From contig NZ_QVQV01000007.1 of assembly GCF_003429005.1 (NCBI RefSeq), forward strand, positions 434,001 to 498,000: a DNA stretch of 64,000 bases, read 5' to 3'. This document shows, one piece after another, positions 1 through 8,866 of this stretch (the stretch's first letter is position 1; the number at the start of each line of letters is the position of its first letter). The DNA comes from Paraburkholderia sp. DHOC27 (GTDB taxonomy: Bacteria > Pseudomonadota > Gammaproteobacteria > Burkholderiales > Burkholderiaceae). Below the pieces are notes generated by a model that worked only from the letters and a program-made list of their open reading frames with translations, did no database searches and was not told the DNA's origin. The translations under genes and the position numbers were made by a program.

Positions 1-362
1 AGACCATCCGGGGTTTCCGCCGGGGTCGTCTCGGCGCCCGCTGCACCCACGCCCTCTGCAGAGGTTTGCAACCTTCTTGCGGGGCGTTTCTGTGCCTCGA
101 ACATGGCGGGCTCGGGCATGGCTCGCCCCGAGGCTTCCATTGCGGCCGCGACGGCACGCGCCATCTCGATCTGCGAGGCTCGCGAGCGATAGCCGTCGAT
201 TTGCCGCGCGAGCAAACCGTCTGCGGCGAAGATGTCGTCGAGCTCGGACTGGCGGCGCGGATTCAGCGATGCCGCCAGCGTGCCGCCCGCGCTGCGGGGA
301 TCGCGAGCCGGCGCCTCGTCACTCGACGTGGGGCGCGAAGTAGAAACAAGCGGTGAATTCAA
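1..362 (-). CDS. DinG-family ATP-dependent helicase, N-terminal part (runs off left edge)
   Basis: The minus strand is open from about 362 to the left edge. The translation carries LDDIFAADGLLARQIDGY followed by RASQIEMARAVAAAMEAS, the N-terminal signature of DinG/YoaA superfamily 2 helicases, where the Q-motif-like RxxQxEMA precedes the Walker A loop. The Walker box lies outside the window. I place the start at the TTG at 362, with AGGAAA eight bases upstream; no ATG is available nearby. The protein would unwind DNA repair intermediates or R-loops. It sits 62 bases downstream of the DUF465 gene on the same strand. After the Q-motif there is a Pro/Ala-rich insert before the helicase core, so the family is fairly sure and the exact subfamily is not. 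Confidence 0.6.
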   Translation of the reverse strand, partial: MNSPLVSTSRPTSSDEAPARDPRSAGGTLAASLNPRRQSELDDIFAADGLLARQIDGYRSRASQIEMARAVAAAMEASGRAMPEPAMFEAQKRPARRLQTSAEGVGAAGAETTPAETPDG

Positions 363-424
363 GGCAAGCGTTTCCTGCAAAATCCGGTGCCCGCGCGGGC
401 GACCCGGCGCCTGCCAGGTCGCGC

Positions 425-643
425 TTAAGCGCGCGTGTCCGGTTCGAGCTGCAATTGCAGCAAGATGATGGTGTCCTTGACCTTGAGTTTGCGCTTTTTC
501 AGGCGCTGTAACTCCAGGTCGTCGAAGCCGGGCTCATCCGACATTTTGTCGATCAGACGGTCGAGCCCACTATGCTCCGCTTCCAGTTGCAGGATACGGT
601 CCTGAAGTGCGTTCGCGTCGATGACGTGATGATGGTCGCGCAT
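425..643 (-). CDS. YdcH/DUF465 family small protein
   Basis: This 72-residue charged protein has the DUF465 pattern: ALQDRILQLEAEHSGLDRLIDKM followed after an acidic stretch by LELQRLKKRKLKVKDTI. The two predicted helices would form a short coiled-coil hairpin like SlyX/YdcH proteins. The cellular role of the family is unknown. A GAGG ribosome site lies seven bases before the ATG. It lies between the Gln-rich exported protein upstream and the DinG-like helicase downstream on the same strand, so the three could be co-transcribed. The family call is confident; no function is implied. Confidence 0.85.
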   Translation of the reverse strand: MRDHHHVIDANALQDRILQLEAEHSGLDRLIDKMSDEPGFDDLELQRLKKRKLKVKDTIILLQLQLEPDTRA

Positions 644-717
644 GCTCGCCTCCCTATGCGGCGAGGGCTGCCTCGTGCAGCTTGCCCGCCTGAGGTTGCT
701 GTCCGGCTTAAAACGCG

Positions 718-1815
718 TTACTGCTGTTGCTGCTGTTTCTGTTGCTGTTCCAGCTGTTGTTGCTGCTGCAACTGATCCTGCTGTTTCTGCTGTGCCTTCT
801 CGGCAGCCTGCTTCTGACGCGCCTCGACATCCTGCCGGTGCTGCGCGGCCGCTTCCTGTTTGCGCGCGTAACTGTCCTGCTTCTCGACCCGCTCCTGGGC
901 CTTTTGCGCGCCCTGCTCGCGTGCCTGCTCGAGCTGGGTCTGGAAGTCGGCCTGCTGTTTCTGGCTGGACACCTGCTGGCTGGCGCCCGGCTGCGTGGGG
1001 TTCACGCCGCGTTGCGCCTGATCCACGGCGTGCTGCTGCAACTTCTGCTGGTAAGCCTGCTGGTTGGCCGCCGCCTGCGACGGGCTGACGCCGCGCTGCG
1101 CCTGGTCGATGGCATGCTGCTGGAGCTTCTGCTGGTAGGACTGCTCGTTGGCCGCGCGCTGCGGCGCTTCGGCGTCACGCTGGGCCTTGTCCAGTTGATT
1201 CTGCCGCTGCTTTTCCTCGAATGCCTGCTGGCTGCTCGCTTCGTTCGCGGCGCGCTGCGGGGCGTTCGCTTCGTCCTGCGCACGCTGGATAGCAGCCTGC
1301 TCGTCACGCTGCTGCGCGTGCGCGGCGCGTTGCTCTTCGTTCAGCGCGAGCTGTTCCTTGCGGATGTCCGCCTGCACGGTACGCATCTTGTCGCGCGCCT
1401 TGCCGAGGCAGTAGTTCACGAAAAACTTGCTATAGCAGTCGTGCTCGGCGACCGCATAGTTGTAGTTGTTCAGTTCGCTGCGCCGGTTCAGCGTGTTCTG
1501 CCGAGCCTCGAAATCGTTCACTGGCGCAGCCGACGCGCCCAGCGTGCTGTCGTCGTTGCGCAGGTCGGCGGCAGGCGCGCTCGCGGCAGCCATTCCAGAC
1601 GCGTCCGCACCGGTTGGCGCTGTCTGTGCCAACTGTGGTCCCGGTTGAGCCTGTGCCATAGCCGGTGCACTCACGGCGAAAGCGGCAGCGGCAGCGGCAA
1701 CGCCGAGCGTCGTGCAGGAAACGAGCGGCGCGCCAAACGTGACGATCAGCGAGACGGCAAGCGAAGCAAGAGGAAAACGGGAGATCGGCAACGTCGTAGG
1801 TGGGCAACGGAACAT
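718..1815 (-). CDS. Gln/Ala-rich exported protein with ~28-residue repeats
   Basis: This 365-residue protein has a long hydrophobic N-terminus ending in SAPAMAQAQ, which fits a signal peptidase I site near residue 54. A conserved-looking cysteine pair follows in HDCYSKFFVNYCLGKARD (about residues 125-142). After that come four degenerate repeats of about 28 residues built on AQR..xPxxAAN..YQQKLQQHAxDQ, and a C-terminal tail that is almost pure Gln/Lys/Glu. It is probably a periplasmic, largely helical, coiled-coil protein. No enzymatic domain is visible. It is divergently arranged with tex. The start is the first ATG; the signal peptide is unusually long, so a later start is possible. I do not recognise a characterised homologue. 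Confidence 0.75.
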   Translation of the reverse strand: MFRCPPTTLPISRFPLASLAVSLIVTFGAPLVSCTTLGVAAAAAAFAVSAPAMAQAQPGPQLAQTAPTGADASGMAAASAPAADLRNDDSTLGASAAPVNDFEARQNTLNRRSELNNYNYAVAEHDCYSKFFVNYCLGKARDKMRTVQADIRKEQLALNEEQRAAHAQQRDEQAAIQRAQDEANAPQRAANEASSQQAFEEKQRQNQLDKAQRDAEAPQRAANEQSYQQKLQQHAIDQAQRGVSPSQAAANQQAYQQKLQQHAVDQAQRGVNPTQPGASQQVSSQKQQADFQTQLEQAREQGAQKAQERVEKQDSYARKQEAAAQHRQDVEARQKQAAEKAQQKQQDQLQQQQQLEQQQKQQQQQ

Positions 1816-1839
1816 GCCCGAAATTCTATCACCCTGCGG

Positions 1840-1867
1840 TTGAGCCCTTTTGCATTTATGGCAAAAT
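1840..1867 (+). promoter_or_regulatory. Candidate sigma-70 promoter for tex
   Basis: TTGAGC at 1840-1845 and CAAAAT at 1862-1867 are separated by 16 bases, 94 bases before the tex ATG. On the other strand TAGAAT (1823-1828) could be the -10 of the divergent exported-protein gene, but no good -35 accompanies it. Confidence 0.4.
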
Positions 1868-1960
1868 GCCCCGCTTCAGCAACCCGGTCGCGGCGTGCGT
1901 GCCTCGCGCGTGTCGCCTTATGCGACCCTAGATCGAGTCCGGCAGGAACACCTAGAGCTT

Positions 1961-4309
1961 ATGACGGAAACCGTAGCACTCAAGATCGTACAGCGCATCG
2001 CCAGCGAACTCTCCGTGCAGCCGCGCCAGGTCGCGGCCGCGGTGCAACTTCTCGACGAAGGCTCGACTGTTCCGTTTATCGCGCGTTACCGCAAGGAAGT
2101 GACCGGCAATCTCGACGATACGCAATTGCGTAACCTCGAAGAGCGTCTCTTGTACCTGCGTGAACTGGAAGACCGGCGCGCGGCGATCATCGCCAGCATC
2201 GACGAGCAGGGCAAGATGACGGACGAACTGCGTGCCGCCATCGAAGGCGCCGACAGCAAACAGGTCCTCGAAGATCTCTATCTGCCGTACAAGCCGAAGC
2301 GCCGCACGCGTGCGCAGATTGCCCGCGAAGCCGGGCTCGAACCGCTGGCGCACGCGCTGCTCGCCGATCCCCTGCTCGATCCGCAAACCGAAGCCGCGAA
2401 ATTCGTGGACGTCGAGAAAGGCGTGGCCGATGTGAAGGCCGCTCTCGACGGCGCGCGTGACATCCTCTCCGAACAGTTCGGCGAAACCGCCGAACTGCTC
2501 GGCAAGCTGCGCGAGTACCTGTTTAACCAGGGCGTGGTGTCGTCCGCCGTGGTGGAAGGCAAGGAAAGCGAAGAAGGCGAGAAATTCCGCGACTACTACG
2601 ACTACTCGGAAACCATCAAGACGGTGCCGTCGCACCGCGCGCTTGCCCTCTTCCGCGGCCGCAACGCCGGCGTGCTGATGGTCAAGCTGGGCTTGGGCGA
2701 AGAACTGGACGCGCAGGTGCCGCATCCGGGCGAAGCGCTGATTGCGCGGCACTTCGCCATTGCCAACCAGAACCGCCCCGCCGACAAATGGCTCTCCGAC
2801 GTCTGCCGCTGGTGCTGGCGCGTGAAGGTGCAGCCGCACATCGAAAACGAACTGCTCACCAATCTGCGCGAAGAAGCCGAAGGTGAAGCCATTCGCGTGT
2901 TCGCCCGCAATCTGAAGGATCTGCTGCTCGCGGCGCCGGCCGGGCCGAAGGCCGTGATCGGTCTCGATCCGGGTCTGCGCACCGGCGTGAAGGTGGCGGT
3001 GGTGGACCGCACCGGCAAGGTGCTCGCTACCGACACAATCTATCCGCACGAGCCGCGCCGCGACTGGGACGGCTCGCTCGCGAAGCTGGCGCGTCTGTGC
3101 GCGCAGACCCAGGCTGAACTGATCAGCATTGGCAACGGCACGGCCTCGCGCGAGACGGACAAGCTGGCGAGCGAACTGATCGCGCGTCACCCGGAATTCA
3201 AGTTGCAGAAGATCGTGGTGTCCGAAGCGGGCGCGTCGGTGTATTCCGCGTCCGAACTGGCAGCAAAAGAGTTTCCGGAAATGGACGTGTCGCTGCGCGG
3301 CGCGGTTTCGATTGCACGCCGTCTGCAGGATCCGCTCGCTGAACTCGTGAAGATCGAACCGAAGGCGATCGGCGTCGGCCAGTATCAGCACGACGTGAAT
3401 CAACGCGAGCTGGCGCGCTCGCTCGACGCGGTCGTCGAAGATTGCGTGAACGCGGTCGGCGTGGATGCGAACACGGCTTCCGTTGCGCTGCTCGCACGTG
3501 TGTCGGGTTTGAACGCCACACTCGCGCGCAACATCGTCGATTTCCGCGATGCCAATGGTCCGTTCCCGACCCGCGAACATCTGCGCAAGGTGCCGCGTCT
3601 CGGCGACAAAACCTTCGAGCAGGCGGCCGGCTTCCTGCGCATCAACAACGGCGAGAATCCGCTCGACCGTTCGTCGGTGCACCCGGAAGCATATCCGGTG
3701 GTCGAGCGTATGCTCGCGAAGATCAACAAGCACGTGGGCGACGTGCTCGGCAATCGTGAGGCGCTCTCAGGCCTTTCGCCGGCCGAGTTCGTCGACGATC
3801 GCTTCGGTCTGCCGACGGTTCGCGACATTCTGAGCGAACTCGAAAAGCCGGGCCGCGATCCGCGTCCCGAGTTCAAGACCGCGACTTTCCGCGAAGGCGT
3901 GGAGAAGATTTCGGATCTGTCGCCGGGCATGGTGCTGGAAGGCGTCGTGACGAACGTCGCCGCGTTTGGCGCGTTCATCGATATCGGCGTTCACCAGGAC
4001 GGCCTCGTGCACGTGTCGGCGCTGTCCACCAAGTTCATCAAGGACCCGCACGAAGTCGTCAAGGCTGGTCAGATCGTCAAGGTCAAGGTGCTCGAAGTGG
4101 ACGTGAAGCGTCAGCGCATTTCGCTCACCATGCGCCTTGCGGACGACTTCGGTGCAAGCGGCGGCGGTGCTGCGCCTCGTGGTGCAGGCGCGCAGCCGGA
4201 GCGCGGCAACGCGCGGCCGGGTGGCAACGCCCGCGCACAACAGCCGCGCTCGCGTGAGCCGGAACCAGCGGGTGCGATGGCCGCGGCGTTTGCGAAACTC
4301 AAGCGCTGA
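1961..4309 (+). CDS. tex: Tex transcription accessory / S1 RNA-binding protein
   Basis: This is a 782-residue Tex protein of normal family length. Order of domains: N-terminal helical Tex_N region (KIVQRIASELSVQPRQV, VPFIARYRKEVTG), a YqgF/RNase H-like domain around residues 325-460 beginning IGLDPGLRTGVKVAVVD, helix-hairpin-helix repeats around 490-580, and an S1 domain around 650-720 (GMVLEGVVTNVAAFGAFIDIG). A Gly/Arg/Pro-rich tail of about 55 residues follows. Tex binds RNA and associates with transcription complexes. The ORF is open for a further 37 codons upstream, but the ATG at 1961 matches the family N-terminus (MTETVALKIVQRIA) and has AGGAA upstream. A strong terminator follows at 4375. 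Confidence 0.95.
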   Translation: MTETVALKIVQRIASELSVQPRQVAAAVQLLDEGSTVPFIARYRKEVTGNLDDTQLRNLEERLLYLRELEDRRAAIIASIDEQGKMTDELRAAIEGADSKQVLEDLYLPYKPKRRTRAQIAREAGLEPLAHALLADPLLDPQTEAAKFVDVEKGVADVKAALDGARDILSEQFGETAELLGKLREYLFNQGVVSSAVVEGKESEEGEKFRDYYDYSETIKTVPSHRALALFRGRNAGVLMVKLGLGEELDAQVPHPGEALIARHFAIANQNRPADKWLSDVCRWCWRVKVQPHIENELLTNLREEAEGEAIRVFARNLKDLLLAAPAGPKAVIGLDPGLRTGVKVAVVDRTGKVLATDTIYPHEPRRDWDGSLAKLARLCAQTQAELISIGNGTASRETDKLASELIARHPEFKLQKIVVSEAGASVYSASELAAKEFPEMDVSLRGAVSIARRLQDPLAELVKIEPKAIGVGQYQHDVNQRELARSLDAVVEDCVNAVGVDANTASVALLARVSGLNATLARNIVDFRDANGPFPTREHLRKVPRLGDKTFEQAAGFLRINNGENPLDRSSVHPEAYPVVERMLAKINKHVGDVLGNREALSGLSPAEFVDDRFGLPTVRDILSELEKPGRDPRPEFKTATFREGVEKISDLSPGMVLEGVVTNVAAFGAFIDIGVHQDGLVHVSALSTKFIKDPHEVVKAGQIVKVKVLEVDVKRQRISLTMRLADDFGASGGGAAPRGAGAQPERGNARPGGNARAQQPRSREPEPAGAMAAAFAKLKR

Positions 4310-4374
4310 TCGCTGCCTGAAGAGGTGCCCGGTGGCAATTCGATCGGGCGCCTGATTCAAGAGGTTTGCAAATG

Positions 4375-4413
4375 AATAGCCCAATCGGCTCACGCTGATT
4401 GGGCTATTTCTTT
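4375..4413 (+). terminator. Rho-independent terminator of tex
   Basis: A perfect 12-bp stem (4375-4386 with 4397-4408) encloses a 10-base loop and is followed by TCTTT. It separates tex from the convergent kup gene. Confidence 0.8.
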
Positions 4414-4536
4414 GTGCGGTTTTGTCCGCTGGCAATCACAGGTTTCTATTGGCCAGCCGCGTTTAAACGAACTTCCTCGTCCTCGACGAAAAACACTCCG
4501 CGTCATTTTTCGAGCGCGGCGGCGTCTCTCATTCCA

Positions 4537-6423
4537 TCAAATCTCGATCTTCGTCCCCAGCTCCACTACGCGATTGGCCGGAATACTGAAGAAATCGGTC
4601 GGCTTGGCTGCGTTCTGATGCATCCACGCAAAGACCCGTTCGCGCCACACCGACATACCCGGCAACTGCGTCGGCACCACCGTTTCGCGAGCAAGGAAGA
4701 AGGACGTGTCCATGATCTCGAACGTCATGTCATGCGTGCGGCCCACGTCGAGCAGGACCGCCTTCACGTCCGGCGTCTCATTGAAACCATACGCCGCCTT
4801 GACGAGGAACAGGCCGCCGCCAATTTCCTTGACCGTCACGCGCTCGCTGTCGTTCACGTACGGAATGTCCTTCGTCATGAAGGTCAAAAAGATGGTGCGT
4901 TCGTGCAGCACCTTGTTGTGCTTAAGATTGTGCAGCAAGCTGACCGGCACCAGAGTGGCGCTACCCGTCAGATAGATTGCCGTACCCGATACGCGATGAG
5001 GCGGATGCGCGAGCAGACCCTGCAGGAACGGCATGAGCGGGATACCGTCCGCGGCCGTGCGCTCCTTGACGATCATGCGGCCCTTGAACCAGGTCATCAG
5101 CAGGAAGAACAGCAGTGCGCCGATACCAAGCGGAAGCCAGCCGCCCTCTTCCACCTTCAGCAGGTTGGCGCCGAAGAAGCCCAGGTCGACCACCATCAGA
5201 CCACCGATGATGAGCGCCACCAGCAGCTTGTTCCACTTCCACACATTGACCATCACCACGCAGGCAAGGATCGTCGTAATCACCATGGTCGCCGTCACGG
5301 CAATGCCGTACGCGGCGGCGAGGTTGTCCGAGCTCTTGAAGGCGACCACGATGCACAGGATGATGAAGAGCAGCATCCAGTTCACCACCGGCACGTAGAT
5401 CTGGCCAATTGCGAGATCCGACGTATGCAGGATCTTCATGCGCGGCACGTAGCCCAACTGGATGGCCTGACTCGTCAACGAATAGGCGCCTGAAATGACC
5501 GCCTGCGACGCAATCACGGTCGCCACCGTCGACAGCACCACGAGCGGCAGCAACGCCCAATCTGGTGCGAGCAGGAAGAACGGATTTTCGATGGCCTTCG
5601 GGTCGTGCATCAGCAGCGCGCCCTGGCCGAAGTAGTTCATCACGAGCGACGGCATCACCAGCGCATACCAGGCCATGCGGATCGGCTTGGCGCCAAAGTG
5701 ACCCATGTCGGCGTACAGCGCTTCCGCGCCGGTCAGCACCAGCACCACGGAGCCAAGCACGACGTAGGCCTGCAACACGTGCGCGGCCATGAACGAATAG
5801 GCGTAGTAGGGATTGAGCGCGGCAATGACGCTCGGCGACTGCACGATGTGCACGATGCCGAGCAGACCGATCACGACAAACCACACCACCATGATCGGGC
5901 CGAACAGACGGCCCACCATTGCGGTGCCGTGTCGCTGTATCCAGAACAGCACGATGAGAATGACGATGGTGAGCGGCAGCACCAGATGCGACAGATTCGG
6001 CGCGGCGATTGCGAGACCTTCGACTGCGGAGATCACCGAAATGGCCGGCGTGATGACTGCGTCACCGTAGAACATGCAGGCGCCGAAGATGCCGAGCATC
6101 ATCAGCAGACCGGCCAGTTTTTTCGTGTGATCCACCGACCGCAACGCCAGCGCCATCAGGGCCAGCACGCCGCCCTCGCCGTTGTTGTCGGCGCGCATCA
6201 CGAACAGCACGTACTTCACGCCGACGACGATCACGATGGCCCAGAAGAGCAGCGAGATCACACCAAGGATGGATTGGTCTGTCAGCGGAATGCCATGCGA
6301 CGGGCTAAACGCCTCCTTCAGCGAGTACAACGGACTGGTGCCGATGTCGCCGAATACCACGCCGATCGCGGCAAGCGCGAGCGAGGGCAAAGGCTGTTTG
6401 TGCACGTGATTGGACTCTGTCAT
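4537..6423 (-). CDS. kup: Kup low-affinity potassium uptake protein
   Basis: This 628-residue inner-membrane protein has the Kup/HAK hallmark GVVFGDIGTSPLYSLKEAF at residues about 21-39, around twelve hydrophobic segments, and a hydrophilic cytoplasmic C-terminal domain of about 170 residues. The length matches E. coli Kup (622). It imports potassium with protons and matters at low pH or under hyperosmotic stress. The gene is monocistronic: tex converges from one side and a terminator-bounded purine gene lies upstream. TAGAAT at 6465-6470 (minus) is a possible -10 but no convincing -35 is visible. Start ATG at 6423 is the only reasonable one before GVVFGD. Confidence 0.97.
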   Translation of the reverse strand: MTESNHVHKQPLPSLALAAIGVVFGDIGTSPLYSLKEAFSPSHGIPLTDQSILGVISLLFWAIVIVVGVKYVLFVMRADNNGEGGVLALMALALRSVDHTKKLAGLLMMLGIFGACMFYGDAVITPAISVISAVEGLAIAAPNLSHLVLPLTIVILIVLFWIQRHGTAMVGRLFGPIMVVWFVVIGLLGIVHIVQSPSVIAALNPYYAYSFMAAHVLQAYVVLGSVVLVLTGAEALYADMGHFGAKPIRMAWYALVMPSLVMNYFGQGALLMHDPKAIENPFFLLAPDWALLPLVVLSTVATVIASQAVISGAYSLTSQAIQLGYVPRMKILHTSDLAIGQIYVPVVNWMLLFIILCIVVAFKSSDNLAAAYGIAVTATMVITTILACVVMVNVWKWNKLLVALIIGGLMVVDLGFFGANLLKVEEGGWLPLGIGALLFFLLMTWFKGRMIVKERTAADGIPLMPFLQGLLAHPPHRVSGTAIYLTGSATLVPVSLLHNLKHNKVLHERTIFLTFMTKDIPYVNDSERVTVKEIGGGLFLVKAAYGFNETPDVKAVLLDVGRTHDMTFEIMDTSFFLARETVVPTQLPGMSVWRERVFAWMHQNAAKPTDFFSIPANRVVELGTKIEI

Positions 6424-6661
6424 AAACGCGAGGGATCCGTTCCTGGGCGGAAAAAACGAGCGCTATTCTAAACTGGCTGTAAGGTAGCGCCCCGGCCTGT
6501 TGTGCGTACACCACGTGGACAGCCCGCGCAGTTTAGCACCGAGCAACAGGCGCGTCAGTGCTTCAAGGCGCATGCGACGCGGCGTGCCTACGCCCGTCAC
6601 ATAAGGCTGCGCATGCGCTTTGCATGACACGCGCCATCTCTGCAAAACCTGTGGACGAAAA
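6424..6661. other. Intergenic region upstream of kup
   Basis: Between the kup start and the terminator of the purA-linked gene no coding frame is convincing on either strand. The region probably holds the kup promoter and leader. No riboswitch-like structure is recognised. Confidence 0.5.
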
Positions 6662-6689
6662 AAAACGGAACCCAACCGGGCTCCGTTTT
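6662..6689 (-). terminator. Terminator of the hflX...purA-phosphoribosyltransferase transcription unit
   Basis: A 12-bp stem with one G-T pair (6662-6673 with 6678-6689) and an AACC loop is followed, read on the minus strand, by eight T residues. It lies 40 bases past the last gene of the long cluster. Five Ts on the plus side make it weakly bidirectional. Confidence 0.85.
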
Positions 6690-6728
6690 TGCGGATTCGA
6701 TGCCACACGCCTCGCGTGTCGGCGCGCA

Positions 6729-7313
6729 TCACTTTTCCGCGCGCTCCTGCGCCATCCCGCGCTTGATCCATGCGCCGAGATTGTGAGGACGAACCGTGTC
6801 CCACTCCTCGAACGGTTGATGAATCCACGGATTGGTGGGCAGAAACTGCACGTGATAGTCGGGCTTCACTTTCGAGCAACCCTTGTACCAGAGCACCGCC
6901 GAACGCACTGCGGTGATGGCCGGATAGCGTTCCTTCAGATGCTGCTGCACGCGCGCGAGCGTCACGCCCGAATCGACCAGATCGTCGACCAGCAGCACGT
7001 TGCCCGAGAGTTCACCGCGCGTCATCGTGATGTATTGCGCGATGTCGAGCTCGCCCTGCTCCGTGCCCGCCGCTTCGCGGTACGAACTGGTGGCGAGAAT
7101 GGCCAGCGGCAGATCGTAAATGCGCGAAAGCTGATCGCCCACACGCAAACCGCCGCGCGCCAGACACAGGATCTTGTCGAACTTCCAGCCCGACTCATGG
7201 ACCGCGAGCGCCAGCAGTTCGATCAGGCGGTGATACTCGTCCCAACCGACCCACAGGTTCTTGTCGTCATTGCGCGGGTCCTTCATCGCAATCATGGGTA
7301 CACCCTGCGTCAT
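6729..7313 (-). CDS. Type I phosphoribosyltransferase, purine-salvage-like
   Basis: This 194-residue protein has the PRPP-binding loop NVLLVDDLVDSGVTLA at residues 105-120, the acidic pair preceding a DSG turn, and the upstream LARGGLRVGDQLSR strand-loop typical of xanthine/hypoxanthine-guanine phosphoribosyltransferases. It should transfer a phosphoribosyl group from PRPP to a base, but the hood region does not identify the base to me. It starts only three bases after the purA stop, so it is very likely translated from the same message, which supports a purine substrate. A second Met lies at residue 7. A terminator follows it, so it is the last gene of the cluster. Confidence 0.85.
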   Translation of the reverse strand: MTQGVPMIAMKDPRNDDKNLWVGWDEYHRLIELLALAVHESGWKFDKILCLARGGLRVGDQLSRIYDLPLAILATSSYREAAGTEQGELDIAQYITMTRGELSGNVLLVDDLVDSGVTLARVQQHLKERYPAITAVRSAVLWYKGCSKVKPDYHVQFLPTNPWIHQPFEEWDTVRPHNLGAWIKRGMAQERAEK

Positions 7314-7316
7314 CTG

Positions 7317-8663
7317 TTAAACCTTGAACGGGTGACGAAGCAGAATCGTCTCGTCACGATCGGGACCAGTCGAAACCATGTCGATCGGCACGCCCGCCAC
7401 TTCCTGCACACGCGTCAAATATGCGCGCGCGTTGGCCGGCAGCTTGTCCCATTCCTTGATGCCCACGGTGCTTTCCTTCCAGCCGCCGAAGGTCTCGTAC
7501 ACCGGCGTGCAACGCGCCACTTCCGTTGCGCCGCGCGGCAGCAGATCGCAGTCCTTGCCATCCACCTTGTAGCCGACGCACAGCTTCACTTCGTCGAGAC
7601 CGTCGAGCACGTCGAGCTTGGTCATGCACAGACCCGAGACGCCGTTGATCTGGATCGAGCGGCGCAGCGCGGCTGCGTCCAGCCAGCCCGTGCGGCGCGG
7701 ACGGCCGGTCACCGAGCCGAATTCCTTGCCGACCGTAGCCAGCGTCAGACCGATCTGCTCCTGACGATCCGCGTTGTCCGCGTCGTACAGTTCGCTCGGG
7801 AACGGACCCGAGCCCACGCGCGTGCAGTACGCCTTCGTGATGCCGAGAATGTAGTTCAGCTTTTGCGGACCCACACCTGCGCCCGCCGCGGCCGCACCGG
7901 CCACGCAGTTGCTCGAGGTGACGAACGGATACGTGCCGTGGTCGATATCGAGCAACGTGCCTTGCGCGCCTTCGAACAGCAGATTGCGGCCGGCCGCGTT
8001 TTCGTCATACAAACGGCGCGAGACGTCCGTGACCATCGGCTTCAGACGATCGGCGTAGCTCAGCATCGTGTCGAGCGTTTGCTGGAAGTCGACCGCGTCG
8101 ACGCCCAGGTACTGCGTCAGCACGAAGTTGTGATAATCGAGGTTTTCGCGCAGACGTTCCGCGAAGCTTTCCGGATCGAACAGGTCCTGCACGCGCAGGC
8201 CGCGACGCGCCACCTTGTCTTCGTAGGCCGGGCCGATGCCGCGGCCGGTGGTGCCGATCTTGGCGGCGCCACGGCGCTTTTCACGGCCCTGGTCGATGGC
8301 GACGTGATACGGCAGGATGAGGGTGGTGGCTTCGGAAATGAACAGGCGCTTCTGGACGTCCACGCCGGCGGCTTCGAGCTCGCCAATTTCCTTGAACAGT
8401 GCTTCCGGCGACAACACGACGCCATTGCCGATGTAGCACGCCACGCCGGGATGCATGATGCCCGACGGAATCAGACGCAAGATGGTTTTCTTGCCGCCGA
8501 TGATAAGCGTGTGACCGGCATTGTGACCGCCCTGGAAGCGAACGACGCCGTGGGCGTGGTCCGTCAGCCAGTCGACGATCTTGCCCTTGCCTTCATCACC
8601 CCACTGGGTCCCCACGACGACGACGTTGCGCCCGGGGTTCACATTCACTGCGCTGGCAGACAT
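7317..8663 (-). CDS. purA: Adenylosuccinate synthetase
   Basis: This 448-residue cytoplasmic enzyme joins IMP and aspartate using GTP in the first committed step to AMP. The GTP-binding loop WGDEGKGKIVD sits at residues 21-31, GGHNAGHT follows at about 44-51, and GTTGRGIGPAYEDK (IMP loop) is near 150. Length is slightly above the usual 430 because of a short N-terminal extension (MSASAVNVNPGRN). AAGAAA lies upstream of the ATG. hisZ lies upstream on the same strand after a 203-base gap, and a phosphoribosyltransferase gene is coupled downstream. This hisZ-purA order is typical of betaproteobacteria. Confidence 0.98.
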   Translation of the reverse strand: MSASAVNVNPGRNVVVVGTQWGDEGKGKIVDWLTDHAHGVVRFQGGHNAGHTLIIGGKKTILRLIPSGIMHPGVACYIGNGVVLSPEALFKEIGELEAAGVDVQKRLFISEATTLILPYHVAIDQGREKRRGAAKIGTTGRGIGPAYEDKVARRGLRVQDLFDPESFAERLRENLDYHNFVLTQYLGVDAVDFQQTLDTMLSYADRLKPMVTDVSRRLYDENAAGRNLLFEGAQGTLLDIDHGTYPFVTSSNCVAGAAAAGAGVGPQKLNYILGITKAYCTRVGSGPFPSELYDADNADRQEQIGLTLATVGKEFGSVTGRPRRTGWLDAAALRRSIQINGVSGLCMTKLDVLDGLDEVKLCVGYKVDGKDCDLLPRGATEVARCTPVYETFGGWKESTVGIKEWDKLPANARAYLTRVQEVAGVPIDMVSTGPDRDETILLRHPFKV

Positions 8664-8706
8664 GTTGTTTCTTAAGCTGGTTAAAAACGTATTCTACCCA
8701 TCTTCG

Positions 8707-8718
8707 CGGAAGCTTCCG
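8707..8718. promoter_or_regulatory. Perfect 12-base palindrome upstream of purA
   Basis: CGGAAGCTTCCG lies 44 bases before the purA ATG, just upstream of a TAGAAT -10-like hexamer (minus strand). It may be an operator, but I cannot name the regulator and a -35 is not obvious. Confidence 0.3.
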
Positions 8719-8866
8719 AATTTTTCCGTTTCCGCTCAAAGGCATGGGCGTTATGTTGGGTATAGCGGATGCTACTTCATCTGATGCGGTGCTACTTCGC
8801 GCTCACGCGCGACCAAGCGTACGTGAGCATGCCCCGGTGGCACGAGCGCGCAGCAGTTCGGCGTGC

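Noticed and set aside
1952..3733. 593-codon minus-strand frame opposite tex
   Set aside because: It is antisense to a clearly conserved gene, its translation is His/Arg/Leu-rich without domains, and such frames are expected in GC-rich DNA with low stop frequency.
6558..8675. 705-codon plus-strand frame opposite purA
   Set aside because: Antisense of purA and the phosphoribosyltransferase; no recognisable domain.
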